This document shows positions 1 through 12,031 of a stretch of 64,000 nucleotides of DNA, piece after piece. This DNA is from Metarhizium brunneum (Eukaryota > Ascomycota > Sordariomycetes > Hypocreales > Clavicipitaceae). The position numbers and the translations under genes are program-made. Positions within the stretch are counted from its first letter, which is position 1; every line of letters begins with the position of its first letter. The notes below the pieces were generated by a model that was given only the letters and a program-made list of their open reading frames with translations, ran no database searches and had not been told where the DNA came from. The stretch covers positions 7,192,001 through 7,256,000 of the forward strand of contig NC_089423.1 of assembly GCF_013426205.1 (NCBI RefSeq). The letters run 5' to 3'.

Positions 1-3000
1 CGCCTTGGAAACCGAGTTCGTAGCCGCCCAGGAGTTCCTCGATGAGGAGCATGAAGTACCAGCACACCTCGCCCTCGCCGATGATAACTTTTATAAACTC
101 GGTAGAATGGGAAAACATAATGTTGTCATTGCCATCTTGCCAGATAGGGAGTATGGCAAGTCCTCCGCAGCAGTCGTCGCAAACCACATGCAACATTCCT
201 TCCCGAGCGTTAGGGTCGGCCTGATGGTCGGTATCGGCGGTGGTGCCCCCAGTATAAAGAATGACGTTAGGTTAGGCGACATCGTTGTGAGCAGCCGACG
301 GGACGGAAAAGGCGGAGTGGTACAGTACGATTATGGAAAGGCAGTCCAAGGTTGCGAGTTTGCCATCACGGGGCATTTGGACCAGTCGCCCGCGTCGTTG
401 GCAAAAGCAGTAACCGCGATAAAGGCTGAATACGACAGGAAGGGCAACCGAATTGCCCTTAATGCCAAGGAAGCACTCAATAATATTGATAACAAAGACA
501 AATACCGCTGCCCGTCGGCCACGAGTGACCGGCTGTACCGCTCCTCCTTCACACACCCCCTGGACAAGCTCGGAGAAGATTGCAGTCTGGTGTGCGGCGA
601 TGATGCATCTAACCTGATAGCTCGAGCCCAGCGCAAAAAAGGCGGCGGCGGCCTAGTAGTTCATTACGGACTCATCGCTTCTGCGGATACCTTGATGAGA
701 GATGCTATTATTCGGGATAAGTGGGCGGCGAAAGAGAATATCCTCTGCTTTGAGATGGAAGCCGCTGGCCTGATGAATCACTTTCCGTGCATAGTTATCC
801 GAGGAATATGTGACTATGCTGATTCTCATAAAAATGATCAGTGGCAGGGATATGCAGCCCTGGTAGCGGCGGCATACGCGAAGGATCTCATCTCTTTTAT
901 ACATCCCAAGCAGGTGCTCAACGAGCCGCCAATCAAAGAGTGGGCTACAAATTGTAAGTCGTCCATGAATAATTGTTGCCGCTCCTATTAATTAATATCA
1001 GTACTTAGTTGTATATCGACTTCACGGCAAGAAGTTGGCCAACTAAGGCACGGGGTCGAATATAGGGAACAAGAACAAATTCTTCAATGGATCACAGAAA
1101 CAGATTACACTACTCATTTTAACACTTGCATGACCAAGTGGGAACCTGGTACTGGTGAATGGTTTCTGAAGTCACCCAAATTTCAGGCATGGTTTCAAGG
1201 CGATAAAAGGACTTTATTCTGCGAAGGTATCCCGGGGGCGGGGAAAACGATTCTTGCGTCGGTTGCCATACAAGAGATCATCAAGTGCGCCCGACAGGGC
1301 AACAAGATTGGACTGGCTTATATCTACTGCATTTCCCAACAAAAACATCAACAAAGCAGCTACTATTTCCTTGCCAGCCTCGTGAAGCAGTTGGCTCAGA
1401 CTCGATCACCCTCCCCGCAAAACATAAAGAACCTACACAAAAACCATACAATTGCGCACAAAAAAACACGGCCATCTTATAATGAACTCTTGACAGCTCT
1501 TGAGCAGCTTGCTGCCGCATATTCAAAGGTGTTCATTATTATAGACGCGCTTGCTATAGAGATGGGCCAAGTCAAACTAGACGAAGGTAATACAGAGGCT
1601 ATTACGATAATATCGTCTGCCTGTGTGGGTTTAGTCATGGTTGACGAACAGACTAGCATTATTTGCCTAGTTCATGAAACGACACGACAGTACTTGGCGA
1701 GCCACATGTGTTGTATCAACCCACGGAACAATTCGAGTGCTGCAGAGAAGGACCATGAGATTTGCAATAGCTGGACGAGCTCTCTGGCCATGAAGAATGC
1801 ACATAGGATCATGGCAAATATCTGTCTTGACTATCTTTTCTTGCAAGACTTTGACAAGCAAGCATCTCCATCACAAGATCTTTTCTCGCAGTACCCGTTC
1901 TGCAAGTACGCGATATCGAATTGGGGCCTCCATGCTCGTGGCGCAGAGGAAGAGGAGCTGGAACTGCGGCTTCTCGGTAACCAAGCCAAAGTATATGCCT
2001 TGGGTCGACTGTTGTTGAATAGAATGAAGACACCCATAGTTCAATACTTGGATATGGTGAGGCGCTGCCGGAAGGGCAAAAGGAAGTCGCATACATGCAT
2101 GACTAGCATCCACGTCACGGCATTCTTGGGACTTGCCAAGATAACAGCGCAACTGATAAGGCAGGGATGCGACGTAAATGGCTTTAGAGGCAACGAAGAG
2201 AACGAACATTGGCCGCCGCTGTGTTTAGCAGCCAACAATGGCCACGTAGCGACCGTGGAGCTGCTGCTGAGGAGCGGTGCCAACGTCAACCAGGCATACA
2301 ACAATCTCACGGCATTATCTTGTGCCGCATACCAAGGGCACGAGGCAATTGCCAACATGCTGCTGCGGAATGGCGCCGACTTGGGCTCAGTGGACCCGAG
2401 TTGCAATTACACACCACTCATGTCTGCCATCGATGGTGGACAGCCGGCGACGTGTAAGCTCTTGCTCGACGAGGGCGACGGCTTGGAGACAAGAAAGACA
2501 CAGGATGAAACATGCATGTCTGGCTGTACCGAGAGTATTCAGGTTCCCCAGGCGGAGCTGCTATTCCGTGCAGTATCAGGAAATCACTTGGCCGTGGTCA
2601 AGTTGCTCGTCCAGGAGGGTGCCAACATGGACGGAGCACTCGTAATAGCCGCAACCTGGGGACACTACAGAATATGCAAGTTTCTCATCGAAAGCGGCGC
2701 CCATGTGAATTCCGTCTGGAAGGGCCAAACCCCGCTGCAGGCTGCCTGCCTTTCGGACAATGTAGATGCCAGAAGTATTGTTCGACTCTTGATTGACAGC
2801 GGCGCGGACTCGCATCGGCAAGGCCACTGCCCAGACTTGGTCGGGACTCCGTTGGAGATTGCTGTTAGACGCGACAATGTGCTCGAGGTTGACTGTCGCT
2901 TATTTAGACGTGTGAAGACTAAATCTTGGACCGATTCGCCTTGCTGCCTGGCACAGGTAAGCAAACAGAACAGGATCCAAAGGGAGCGCAGGGGGTCAGC

Positions 3001-3301
3001 TCTCATACGATCGCCGCGCGGGCTGTCACCGCACAAACAGGCCCTTATATCTGACATCAGCCACAAAAGAGATGCCCTTCAACCTGGCAATCGTCACAAA
3101 AAGGAAGTCCTTAAACCAAGCACTCGTCTCAAAAGAGACCCAGAGTATTATGGGCCCTTGGCCGACTGTATGGACGGGGTTCAATATTCGGATAATATCA
3201 TGCGAGGTCGAGCAGGAACCCGAGTTGAGTGGGAGGTGGAGGCGAAGCCTGGCGTTGAGACGTCACAGGAGAACTGGGACAAGTTTGTCAACGGAATATA
3301 A
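1..3301 (+). CDS. NLR-like protein: PNP_UDP domain, reduced NACHT, ankyrin repeats (5' partial)
   Basis: The gene is open at the left edge and probably lacks about ten N-terminal residues. Exon 1 runs to 953, the intron is 954-1001 (GT...CAG, 48 bp, phase kept) and exon 2 runs 1002-3301. Residues about 1-300 form a nucleoside-phosphorylase (PNP_UDP_1) domain with a typical VGIGGGAPS loop and an FEMEAAGL motif. A linker with QEVGQLRHG and ILQWI leads to a P-loop (GIPGAGKT, near 1230-1250) and a Walker B-like FIIIDAL. The sequence then jumps straight to text that normally ends the NACHT/winged-helix region (AIEMGQVKLDE..., LVHETTRQYL), so the central NACHT seems deleted in frame near 1548. About six ankyrin-like repeats follow (2100-2880), then a basic tail with three 11-residue repeats. 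Fungal proteins of this architecture are STAND receptors linked to non-self recognition. It may be a decayed allele or a shortened paralogue. Confidence 0.8.
3041..3139 (+). repeat. three tandem 33-bp units in the NLR tail
   Basis: Units 3041-3073, 3074-3106 and 3107-3139 encode the 11-residue repeats ALISDISHKRD, ALQPGNRHKKE and VLKPSTRLKRD. They share a pattern of hydrophobic-Leu, then a basic end with K-R/K-D/E. The units are diverged at DNA level but stay in frame, which favours a translated tail over 3' non-coding sequence. Confidence 0.55.
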
Positions 3302-3321
3302 CGGGGTACATGTTACTAGAT

Positions 3322-3570
3322 GTGACAAGGGTTCAATACAGAAGGCTCGGAGCATAAGGGGCTCAATTCCATAATAATCTCGAAGGGTCTCTAAGGTCTT
3401 GAGTTGCTACGAGAGAAGAAGAGAAAGCTAACCACCTTATATATATTAAAGGAACGCCTAGGCCTAGAGCCCTTAACTGGGCACGTGTTTACGCTATATA
3501 ACTAATAAGTCCTATATTAGTAAAGCCCCTTTATTGGGCCTCACGATCTGTTGGGCCTTTTCCGTGTAAC
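3322..3570 (+). repeat. miniature element, type A, copy 1
   Basis: About 249 bp, beginning GTGACAAGGGTTCAATA and ending in GGGCCTTTTCCGTGTAAC. No coding capacity was seen. It is repeated in inverted orientation at 4298-4540 and in direct orientation, more A+T-rich, at 47004-47253. The two ends form a short imperfect inverted repeat (GTGACAAGG against GTTACACGG). It begins about 20 bp after the NLR stop codon. Confidence 0.75.
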
Positions 3571-3594
3571 ACCAGACTAGATTTAACCTCTTCC

Positions 3595-3791
3595 TGTTAC
3601 ACGGAAATAGCGTTGGTTACACAAGGGCTACGGTCACGGGATTAGGGCAGAAGGCCCTCACCGACTTCTTGTATAAATAGACGTCTTCGGTCCCTCAAGG
3701 CCTTGAGGAAAACCAAGGACCTTTGATACCAAAGACTGTTATTAGATGAATTGAGTAAATTGCTCCAAGCCCTCTATTGAGCCCTTGTCAC
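3595..3791 (+). repeat. miniature element, type B, copy 1 (nested between A copies)
   Basis: About 197 bp from GTTACACGGAAA to GCCCTTGTCAC. It shares both termini with type A, but the interior differs: it carries GTTACACAAGGGCTACGG and a block reading GAAAACCAAGGACCTTTG. Other copies lie at 16805-16973, 17524-17712, 17793-17957 and 36139-36323, with a 3' remnant at 14659-14754. Confidence 0.75.
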
Positions 3792-4297
3792 ACCTGACTA
3801 CAGCGAAATAGCCCCTACAGCGAACCATGGACGTTCAAAATAAGATGGCAAGTCTTATCATTGAATAGTTCAAGTTGTCTTTTGCACCAAGTGCAAATTA
3901 GAACTATTGCCATATTTCCGCACAACAAAACCAGGCACTGCTGCCCTTAGCTGCTGCAATGAAAGAAATATCCAAATACCAGCAGAGACCATACAAAGTC
4001 CAAGCATTACCATTAAAAGTCCCATCCCACTCTATCCAAGGCTTGAGAGTCCATGTATCTTCCCAGCTGCTTCTGCTTCTCCTCGCAGTGCCGGCGCATC
4101 TTTCCAGACCAGTCCCCCTGCTGTTCGTCAAACTGCACAAAGTAAAATATTGGTGCGGTTCTCCCACAAGTCTCGAAGACAACGGACTCATTAATGGGAC
4201 AACTAGCCATGCCGTATGCCATGTTCTCCATGTCCTCCATGTCCTCACCTGAGTATCTCTTGCGGTTCGGCCACCGACATTGCTGGTCCTCGGCGAG
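3792..4297. other. unique segment enclosed by inverted A elements
   Basis: This roughly 500-bp segment lies between the nested B copy and the inverted A copy. It is less A+T-rich than the flanking repeats and has overlapping open frames of about 100 codons on the minus strand (for example one starting near 4318). I could not assign a family. It may be a host fragment trapped between two element copies or simply the old insertion site. Confidence 0.3.
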
Positions 4298-4540
4298 TAT
4301 TACACGGAAAAGGCCCAACAGATCGTAAAGCCCAATAAAGGGGCTTTACTAATATAAGACTTATTAGTTACACAGCTAGAACACATGCCCGGGTAAGGAC
4401 CCTAGGCCTAGGTGTTCCTATTATATATATAAGGCGGCTATCTTTTTTTTTAATAGTAGCCTAAGACCTTAGAGACTCTTTGAGATTATTACTGAATTGA
4501 GCCCCTTTTGCTCCAAGCCTTCATACTGAACCCTTGTCAC
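4298..4540 (-). repeat. miniature element, type A, copy 2 (inverted)
   Basis: Reverse complement of 3322-3570. It runs from TTACACGGAAAAGGCCCA to GAACCCTTGTCAC. With copy 1 it makes a 1.2-kb unit with inverted ends of about 245 bp. Differences between the two arms include several C/T and G/A changes. Confidence 0.75.
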
Positions 4541-5373
4541 AGCGAGTTTCGAGCATCATATCCCGTACTGATGGCCAGAGTTCAGATGCGTCACTCATGA
4601 GCGGCTCGTGGGCAACCAGGAATGCAAAGATGAAGGCATCGAGACAAGGCCCTGAGAAAACTCACCACTTTCTGACCATGCCAAAGAAACCATTGTGCGC
4701 ACAACTCCTTCCCGTCTTGTACTTGCTCGCCAGTGAGCCGACTTGGAAATATGTACAAGGTGGCTAACTGGTAGTTTTCGTATAGGAATCCAACCATCAC
4801 AAATCAGACACTCTCGACTCAATTCGGTCGCGCGTCAAATCATGACAAGCACGAAAAATTACAAAGTCCAGAAGCTTAATCCCGACAAAAGCCTCATTTA
4901 CAAGTACATTGTCAAATAGCTGCCTATCATTCGCTACATCCAAGCATGATTACATAACAATAAACCATTATATAGAACAGACCGGTACTCATCTGACGAA
5001 TCCAAGACGGCCCATGACGCATGTAACGGCCAAGCTTTGATAACAAAGTCAATGATGAGCTGAATGCGCAATTGTCCCAAGCATTTCATCAGAGCCATCG
5101 CCACAGTATACTTGCTCAGCAAAGAGCGCGTTCCTCTTCTCAAGCAAGTTCCTACAGCGTCGGCAAGCAAATCCGCAGCGTCGCATCGAGCAAGATCCAT
5201 CACCAAGGTCAAGCGATGGCCGTCTTCTTTGCACAAGACGTCTCTGCAAGATGGCAACTTTCCACGCCCGTTTGACAAGTTGGCATCATCCTCACCGACC
5301 CAAAAGGCAAGATTGGTCTCATCCGACCGACCAAGTCTGCGATGAGCTACTCAGCCCTACTCAGCCCTACACC
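4541..5373. other. no gene recognised; 3' flank of the regulator gene
   Basis: Several overlapping open frames of 60-115 codons occur on both strands, including one at 4934-5278 on the minus strand. None shows a motif, a signal peptide or a plausible splice arrangement. The right part probably holds the 3' untranslated region of the minus-strand regulator that ends at 5374. Confidence 0.35.
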
Positions 5374-8256
5374 TCAAACCTGCCCCGTTTCCACCACCGA
5401 CGCGCCAACATTCAACACTCGACACATGTGCGGGGCCTCTGTCGCAAGATTGTCCAGCTGCCATATAGTTTCCAGGTCAAAAAGGTCCCCGGACTCAATG
5501 TCGCCCCTCCTGCTCTCCATGTCAGCCAGCGCCTGCGCCGGCAGAGAGCCGAACGGCGGCACGGCCATGTCCAACGCCGAAACGGCATCGTCGCCCCCCA
5601 ACCGGAACGACGTCGTCTCGTCGGCAAAATCCCACTAGACACCAAAAAAAAGGGTTAGTCACGGGCCATTTTCTCACAATTGCAGTCGTCACGTACGTGT
5701 ATTGGGCTCCCGCGCGGCCGGGAATCCTCGTACCCCCCCAGCGTCTGCCACGCGTGTGCGCCGTCTTCCCGCCCGACATGGGCGTCTGATGCCGCAGAGG
5801 TCACGCCGTGGTCTGAAAGTACACCGCCGCCGTCCTCGTCCCAGTCTGCCGGCCGGGACGGCTGGTCCAGGTCGTCGTACAGCCGGGTGATTCGCGTGGT
5901 TGCCTTGGCCGTCCGCTCCAGCGCCTCGGTCCACATCGTCGCGTCGGGGCAGGTATCGGCCATGTCGGCGAAGATGGACCTCGCCGCCAGAATCGTAAAG
6001 TCGACGTCATCGGGTGTCTATGCAACGGCAGTTAGAACGGCTTTTCCTACTTGTTTTTTTTGGGTGAAAACAACGTACAAACCGGGCACGCACGGCGGAT
6101 GATTGCGCCACGGCGTGGAGATAGGAAATGGCGACGGAAAAGAGATACAGGGCCGAGCTGTACGTGTACTTGATGCAGCCGGCGAGGTGGCGCTGTCGGT
6201 ACATGCGCAGCACGCGCTGTCCGGCTTGGGCCATCTTTATATACCTCCTTGTTGTGAAAACGTCTGCTTCCGAGGCCGGCGCCGCCGAGACGTGCAACTT
6301 GTCCAAGACGGACTGCACCTCTTGCATCAAGGCGGGGATCTTGGCGTCGCGCTGGTACAGGAGCACAATGGTCTGCCAGTAGTAAAACTCGAAAATGGCC
6401 TTGGGGAACAAGACACCCGTGACGTGCGTCGTGGGCGCCGACGCCTTCCACTCGAGGGCGCGCTTCTCCATGCCTTCTAGCCATTGCCACTTGGACTCGG
6501 GGTCGGAGTCTGCCTCGAACGGGGACTCTGAGGCCGTCTCTTCTTGCCGCATGGTGATTTTCGAGGCGTGCCCCTTGCAAGTTCGGCCCGCGGCGTAAAT
6601 GTCGGACTGGAGTAGCCGCAGCTTGATGAAGTGATGCGTAAGATACTTGTAACTTTGCGGCAGGTCGTGAGACTCGGGACTATTTGTGCTTTCTCCGTCT
6701 TTTGGCGTGTCGTCCTCATCCAAGGATGGCAACGGGGTGCATACATCGTTGTCGCTGATGCCAAACGGCCGGCCGGCGCTGATGCTAACAAGTCGATCCA
6801 GGCTGTACGTGCACCACCATAGCCGCCGCCTTACTTCGCGAATATCCCTCTGGGCAGTCTCCTCGGTCTCTGCACACTCGTCCCCGTTGGCAGCGCCGGG
6901 CCGAGAATGCTCCATGGGACTGGGAACACGGTCCGGGGCGTCGTCGTCGGTGTCGCAGTGCAGGCCTAGGTCGATGGCCATGCGTATGGCAATCCCGGTA
7001 ATGTACCTTGTTCTAGTTAGCCGTTTTCACCGTCTTGAATGAATGGTCGATGTACTCGAGCTCACCAGGCGCCTGGCAACACGGGCCGCAGGAGCGAAAA
7101 GCTGGCCAGAAGCAGGACGGCTTGCAGCACCTCCAAGCTCTTCTCTCGCACGATGCATTGGTCGAAATACATGCAGGCTCGTGAATAATACTCCTCGGGC
7201 GAAAGGTTAGCCTTGGACGTATTCGACCCGACACATGGAGCGCCGATGGCCTTGTCCTTGTCTTGCTCGTTGATAAAGCCGTGGCTACACCCGATGGCAA
7301 ACACCATGTTCAGTAGGTACTGTTCCCGGGGCCTCAAGCCGCCTCCTTGGCCTGAATATGCCTTGTCAAATATTTTGGTGAAGCACGCGCGTTCCAGAAT
7401 GGGAATTTGGGGATTGGCTCGGTGAAAGTAGGCTCTGACCAGCTTGAGTGCGAGGGCCTTGTCTGGCATCGCACAACGCGTAGCCTCGAAACCTTGGGGG
7501 TCCTCCATGTGATATTTGAGCATCTTTTCATTGTCGAGATTTGATGTCTGAGTAGTATGGAGTGCCACGGCCATGAAGGTGGCGGCCGTCTGGGGGTTGA
7601 GCAAAGCAGAGCCCATGGAGTCTCGGCTCATGGCTTTGGGCGAATTGCCTTTATTGTCTGACGAGGCAAAAGATTTACGACGGTTGCCAAGAAAGAAGTC
7701 TAGGCTGTCTTGAATTGCAGGTCGTCCAGGTGACGACGGGCCTGGCTCGTCACCATTCGCCTCCCCGCGAGCGGACATGTCCAGATCATCCGCCGGTGGG
7801 AAAGCTATGCCATGCGACACGAGTAGTTTCTCCAATCTTTCCACTCGATTCTCGAGATAAAAGACGTAGCTAATGCACTCATTAGCAATGGACACCAAGT
7901 AACCCCCAGAGCGGGTTCAATGCGAGGACTGCTACAACGCACCTCCTGGGCAGCTCCCTTTTCGTCAGCGCATCATACCCAACACAGGCGGCGCCGACTT
8001 TGGCACAGCTGGTGCAGCGTGGAAGCCTCTGGTCACATCGATTCTTACGAGAACGGCATCGGCTGCAGGCACTGACGTTGCGAAAGTTGGTGCTTTGGCC
8101 GGCCACCGAGCCAAGTCGACCATCGGCCACGCCCTGGGATGTGTCGTTGCCGTCTCTGGCGTCGTCGTCTGGAAGACAGTCGTCCGGAGAGTCCTCCCGA
8201 GGGCGTTTCCGCGAGCAAGGCGAGCCTGACGAGTCCGCACCTCGTGAAGACGTCAT
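5374..8256 (-). CDS. Zn2Cys6 transcription factor with fungal_trans domain (870 aa)
   Basis: Five exons: 8256-7943, 7869-7066, 7006-6094, 6017-5697 and 5634-5374. The introns are 59-76 bp with GT-AG ends, and the phase closes to 871 codons including the stop. Residues 64-91 form a canonical Zn2Cys6 cluster (Cys64, 67, 74, 81, 84, 91; spacing 2-6-6-2-6). A short coiled coil follows (YLENRVERLEKLL, about 107-122). The central region is a fungal-specific transcription factor domain, with YLLNMVFAIGCSHGF and, across the third exon boundary, GIAIRMAIDLGLH. The gene is nuclear by inference and divergent from an NCS1 permease that is followed by deoxyribose-phosphate aldolase, so it is a candidate pathway regulator. 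The target is inferred only from position. The exon 1 start is the only ATG that keeps the zinc cluster in frame with a sensible leader. Confidence 0.88.
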
Positions 8257-9766
8257 TGTGTAGGCGTGTGATGCTCTTCTGCGGCGGCGAGCAGTTCTGT
8301 TTTGTGCCAGATTGGTGGAGCCCTGGGCGCGGTGATGTTCGGTGAGGAGGCAGGTTGAATACCTGACCGAACGACGGAAATGTCAGTCTTGGCTCTCGTA
8401 ATCAGAGTTGATGCGAGATGAAGGTGTTTCTGACAGACGCAGGAGCGCTCCTTGGCCAAGACATGGACCAACGGTCGCGCATCGAGGTCAACGAACGATA
8501 AAGGGCCGGAGACGTGAAACTTGTGGGGAAGCGTTACAGTACTCCGCAGATCCCCCAGCTTCAAACGAACCGGGTGTCCTTGGAAACTAGTCATGGGGTG
8601 TGGCGTTCTTGAATCTTGTTCTCGCGGAATCGTAGCCGGTAGCGGAGCCCCCACTCGGCACCAAGCACCCGGTATCACAGAGTCATTCTTATCACTTGGG
8701 CCCCCACGTGGCCGGTTTGTCTGTTGTGTTTTTTCTTCTAATCCTTCGGTTCGAGGGTTGAGTGTATAATAGTGTCACGGCATGCCAAGTTGGCACCGCT
8801 GCAGCAAACCATCCAATGTCTCGTTGCCAAGGTACTCGGACACCGAAAACGCCACAGGTCTGTATTAACACCGACGGGGTTAGAGCCGGCGTGGCGCAAC
8901 TCTATTTTGCGGCGACGAGGAGAGACTTGTTTAGGAGGGATGAGGGTGTGGCCGTCTAGTTCTTTCACTATTCCGTTTGTGGCTCCATTCTGTCGAGTGC
9001 TGCGAGACTATAAGCATTGACCTGTTATGCGGCAATTATTCCAGTTGGGGATTTATCTACGGATGTCGTCGATAAGAGGGCAAGAGGCAGAACACACCGC
9101 CGGGTGCGGATGCCAAGACGCAGTCGAGAGCCGAGCCGATGCGGCTGAGCTCGCAGACGACTTGCCTTATCTATGTTTCCATTATGTCAGACTGACTCGA
9201 TGTGATCGAGTAATGGTACCAATCCGGTTTCTCTTCAAATCGCGGGGTAAAATGGGGCCATCTTTGATCAATCGGTACGTACATTCCCGGCCCCGTCGCC
9301 GCCGGCCGGGGCTTTGCCTTGGTGGCCATCTCCTGAATCATGTCGATGTCTGGTGCCAAGGACGCCGCAGCGTCAGTGCAGTCTGTGGCTGCGGCCCCTG
9401 TTGGCTTTTCTTTTCCAAGGAACAGACTGGTTCCGGGGACCCTAGTATTTCTGCCACCGCCCGTGCCTCCCCGAGTACAGTAAACCACGTGCACGTGCTG
9501 TTATACCGATCCTTATCTCTCGAGCGAGAGCAACACGAGGGGGGTTGGGGAATTTATGGAGCGCTTTGATACCGATGCCCTTACTTTGAGTGCCGGTTGC
9601 TTTGTCGAGTCAGTGCCGGGAAATCTCACGACGGCGAGTAAATAAAACATTGTCCACTTCCTGGCCCCTTTGGTCCTCGGTAAACCCGCGCCTGCATATT
9701 TTGGGCCGCCCATGTTGCCCACCGGCTGCGCCCTGGACTATACAACACTGTGCTCGATATACCACC
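8257..9766. promoter_or_regulatory. divergent intergenic region between regulator and permease
   Basis: 1.5 kb shared upstream by the minus-strand Zn2Cys6 gene and the plus-strand permease. Open frames such as 9027-9569 (+) and 9171-9494 (-) overlap each other and carry no recognisable domain, so I treat them as chance. Zn2Cys6 regulators usually bind paired CGG triplets, but I could not pick out one convincing site by eye. Confidence 0.4.
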
Positions 9767-11545
9767 ATGGAGAGACGGTCGCGTCTGCGCAGATGGATCA
9801 CCAAGTTGCAAGTCCCGTCCGAGCCAGGCGTCACTGCGACCCAGCTCATGGTATGGACCGCGAGTGCCTACACCACCGCCAGGACCTGTACTGACGCAGA
9901 CTCTGTAGCTCATCAACCATGATCTCAAACCCGTCGAGAAGGAGCGGCGGCAATGGGGCTCGTGGAACTTTGTCGGCTTCTGGATCGCCGACTGCTTCAA
10001 CATCAACACCTGGATGATATCATCGTCCATGATTGTTGGCGGCTTGTCGTGGTGGCAGGCCTGGCTGTGCGTCTGGCTGGGCTACTTCTTCTCCGCCTGC
10101 TTCGTCGTCCTCATCGGGCGCACCGGCGCCGTCTACCACATTGGCTTCTCCGTCGTGAACCGCGCGCCCTTCGGCATCTGGGGGAGCATGTGGCCCGTTT
10201 TCAACCGTGCCGCCATGGGTGAGCCATCCCCTGCCCATTACTGCCTCGACTGCTTGAATGTCGATTCTAATCCGCCTCTGTAGCGTGTATATGGTACGGT
10301 GTTCAGGCGTATATTGGCGGCACCTGCGTCTATCTCATGATACGATCCATATGGCTGTCCTGGGATCGGACCAAGATGCCTGGGCCCTTTGGTACGGATG
10401 CCACCAGCACGCCCGACTACGTCTCCTTTGTCATCTTTTGGCTGTGTTCTCTGCCTGCACTCTGGTTTCCCGTGCATCAAATCAGGCACCTCTTTACCGT
10501 CAAGGCCTTTGTGGTGCCGCCGGTCGGCATCGCGTTTCTCATCTGGGCCGTGGTGCGTGCCGGCGGTGTTGGCCCGATTGTTCGACAACCTGCCACCATC
10601 TCTGGTAGCGATCTTGCCTGGGAGTTTATCAAGGGCATCATGTCCTCTATTGGAAACTTTGCCGCCTTGATTATTAATAATAGCGATTTTTCTCGCTTTG
10701 CCCGCCGACCTCAGGCCGCTCTATTCCCTCAGCTGCTGGCCATCCCGCTTGGATTTGCCGTGACTTCCTTCATCGGCATTATTGTCTCCTCTTCATCCAT
10801 GCTCATCTACCAAGAGGCAATTTGGAACCCCCTTGATCTTCTAGGCCACTTTATTGAAGACGGCGGCTCTGCCCAGCGGTTTGGCGTCTTTGTTATTGCC
10901 CTAGGCTTCGCCCTGGCCCAACTTGGAACGAATATTGCCGCGAATTCGGTTGCCGCCGGCACGGACATGACGGCCTTGTTCCCAAAATTTATTAATATCC
11001 GTCGCGGAAGCTACATTTGCGCGGTAGTGGCCCTCGCCATGTGCCCATATAATCTTCTATCTAGTTCTAGTAGCTTCACCACCTACCTGTCGGCGTATAG
11101 CGTGTTTCTTTGTTCAGTGGCTGGCGTCATGGCGACTGACTACTACATTGTGCGTCGCGGCTACTTAAACGCCCGAGAGCTTTACAGCCCCAGCAAAATC
11201 GGCCCGTACTATTATAACCATGGCATTCATTGGCGCGCCTACGTGGCGTACATTTGCGGAATCGCCATCAACGTGGTAGGATTTGCTGGAGCCGTTGGAC
11301 GAGAGGTGCCTAAAGGTGCCACGTATATATATAACCTTAATTTCTTTTGTGGATTTACAGTCTCTTCCCTTGTGTATTGGGGCCTATGCAAGGTCTCTCC
11401 AATTCCCGAGACCAGTGATACTTGGATGGAAGTTGGCGATGCCCTTGATGACATGGAAATTGGCAATGATGCTCAAGTCAAAGAACTAGAGGATGAGGTT
11501 GATGGTGGAGAAAAGGAAAGGGATACAAGGCACGAAAAAGTGTAG
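9767..11545 (+). CDS. NCS1 family permease, uracil/uridine/allantoin type (551 aa)
   Basis: Three exons: 9767-9850, 9909-10218 and 10284-11545. The introns are 58 and 65 bp and the phase closes to 552 codons. The N-terminal cytosolic segment has the family-typical run NHDLKPV...RRQWGSWNFVGFWIADCFNINTW split over the start of exon 2. It is followed by about twelve hydrophobic segments, including GLSWWQAWLCVWLGYF, and by QLGTNIAANSVAAGTD and MATDYYIVRRGYL. All are hallmarks of fungal Fur4/Dal4/Fui1-like NCS1 proton symporters of the plasma membrane. The acidic C-tail has Lys and Glu-rich stretches, as in transporters turned over by ubiquitination. The exact substrate (uracil, uridine, allantoin, thiamine or another) cannot be read from sequence. 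Aldolase downstream and regulator upstream point to nucleobase or nucleoside salvage or catabolism. Confidence 0.88.
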
Positions 11546-11940
11546 GAACAGAAGTTGGGAGCCGTCATTGGTATTACTGCAGCTGTCATTTACTACATCA
11601 TGGCACAAGGCCATTTGCGAACCAAAACCCAAATCTTAGTAACGCTTTGCAATTTCACCTGGGGCCGACAAAATGGAGAGTTTTCATCACCGAGGGGACG
11701 GCACCGCAATCAGGTGCAAAGATACAACGCCCGATTTCATTGTAGGAGACAAGCCATTTGAGTCTATTGATTGAAAGCTGACCCATCGAGCCAAAGTCTC
11801 CGGCGGACATCCATCTAGTGGTTTATTCTTTAACATTCTCCACAAGTTGACACGACCGTTGAATTTTATTAGCCGGAACCAAAAGCGGAAATTCGCTCCG
11901 GTGGAACAACTCGCCCCAAGCCAACTCCTTCCATCCTCTA

Positions 11941-11946
11941 TATAAA
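11941..11946 (+). promoter_or_regulatory. TATA box of the aldolase gene
   Basis: TATAAA lies 86 bp upstream of the ATG at 12032, followed by a C/A-rich leader, as in well-expressed fungal genes. The surrounding 11546-12031 region holds no other gene. Confidence 0.5.
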
Positions 11947-12031
11947 GACGACGGACATCACAGCAGAAACAACGTGCCTCAACCCTTGTTTAAACCAAAA
12001 AAGAGCATTAAAGTCTTTCAACTTTTTCAGA

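Noticed and set aside
3904..4318. Minus-strand frames between the A elements as a real gene
   Set aside because: No recognisable domain, and frames end at arbitrary points; kept only as a possible captured segment.
9027..9569. 180-codon open frame in the regulator-permease interval
   Set aside because: No domain or signal peptide, a competing frame on the other strand, and composition like the rest of the spacer.
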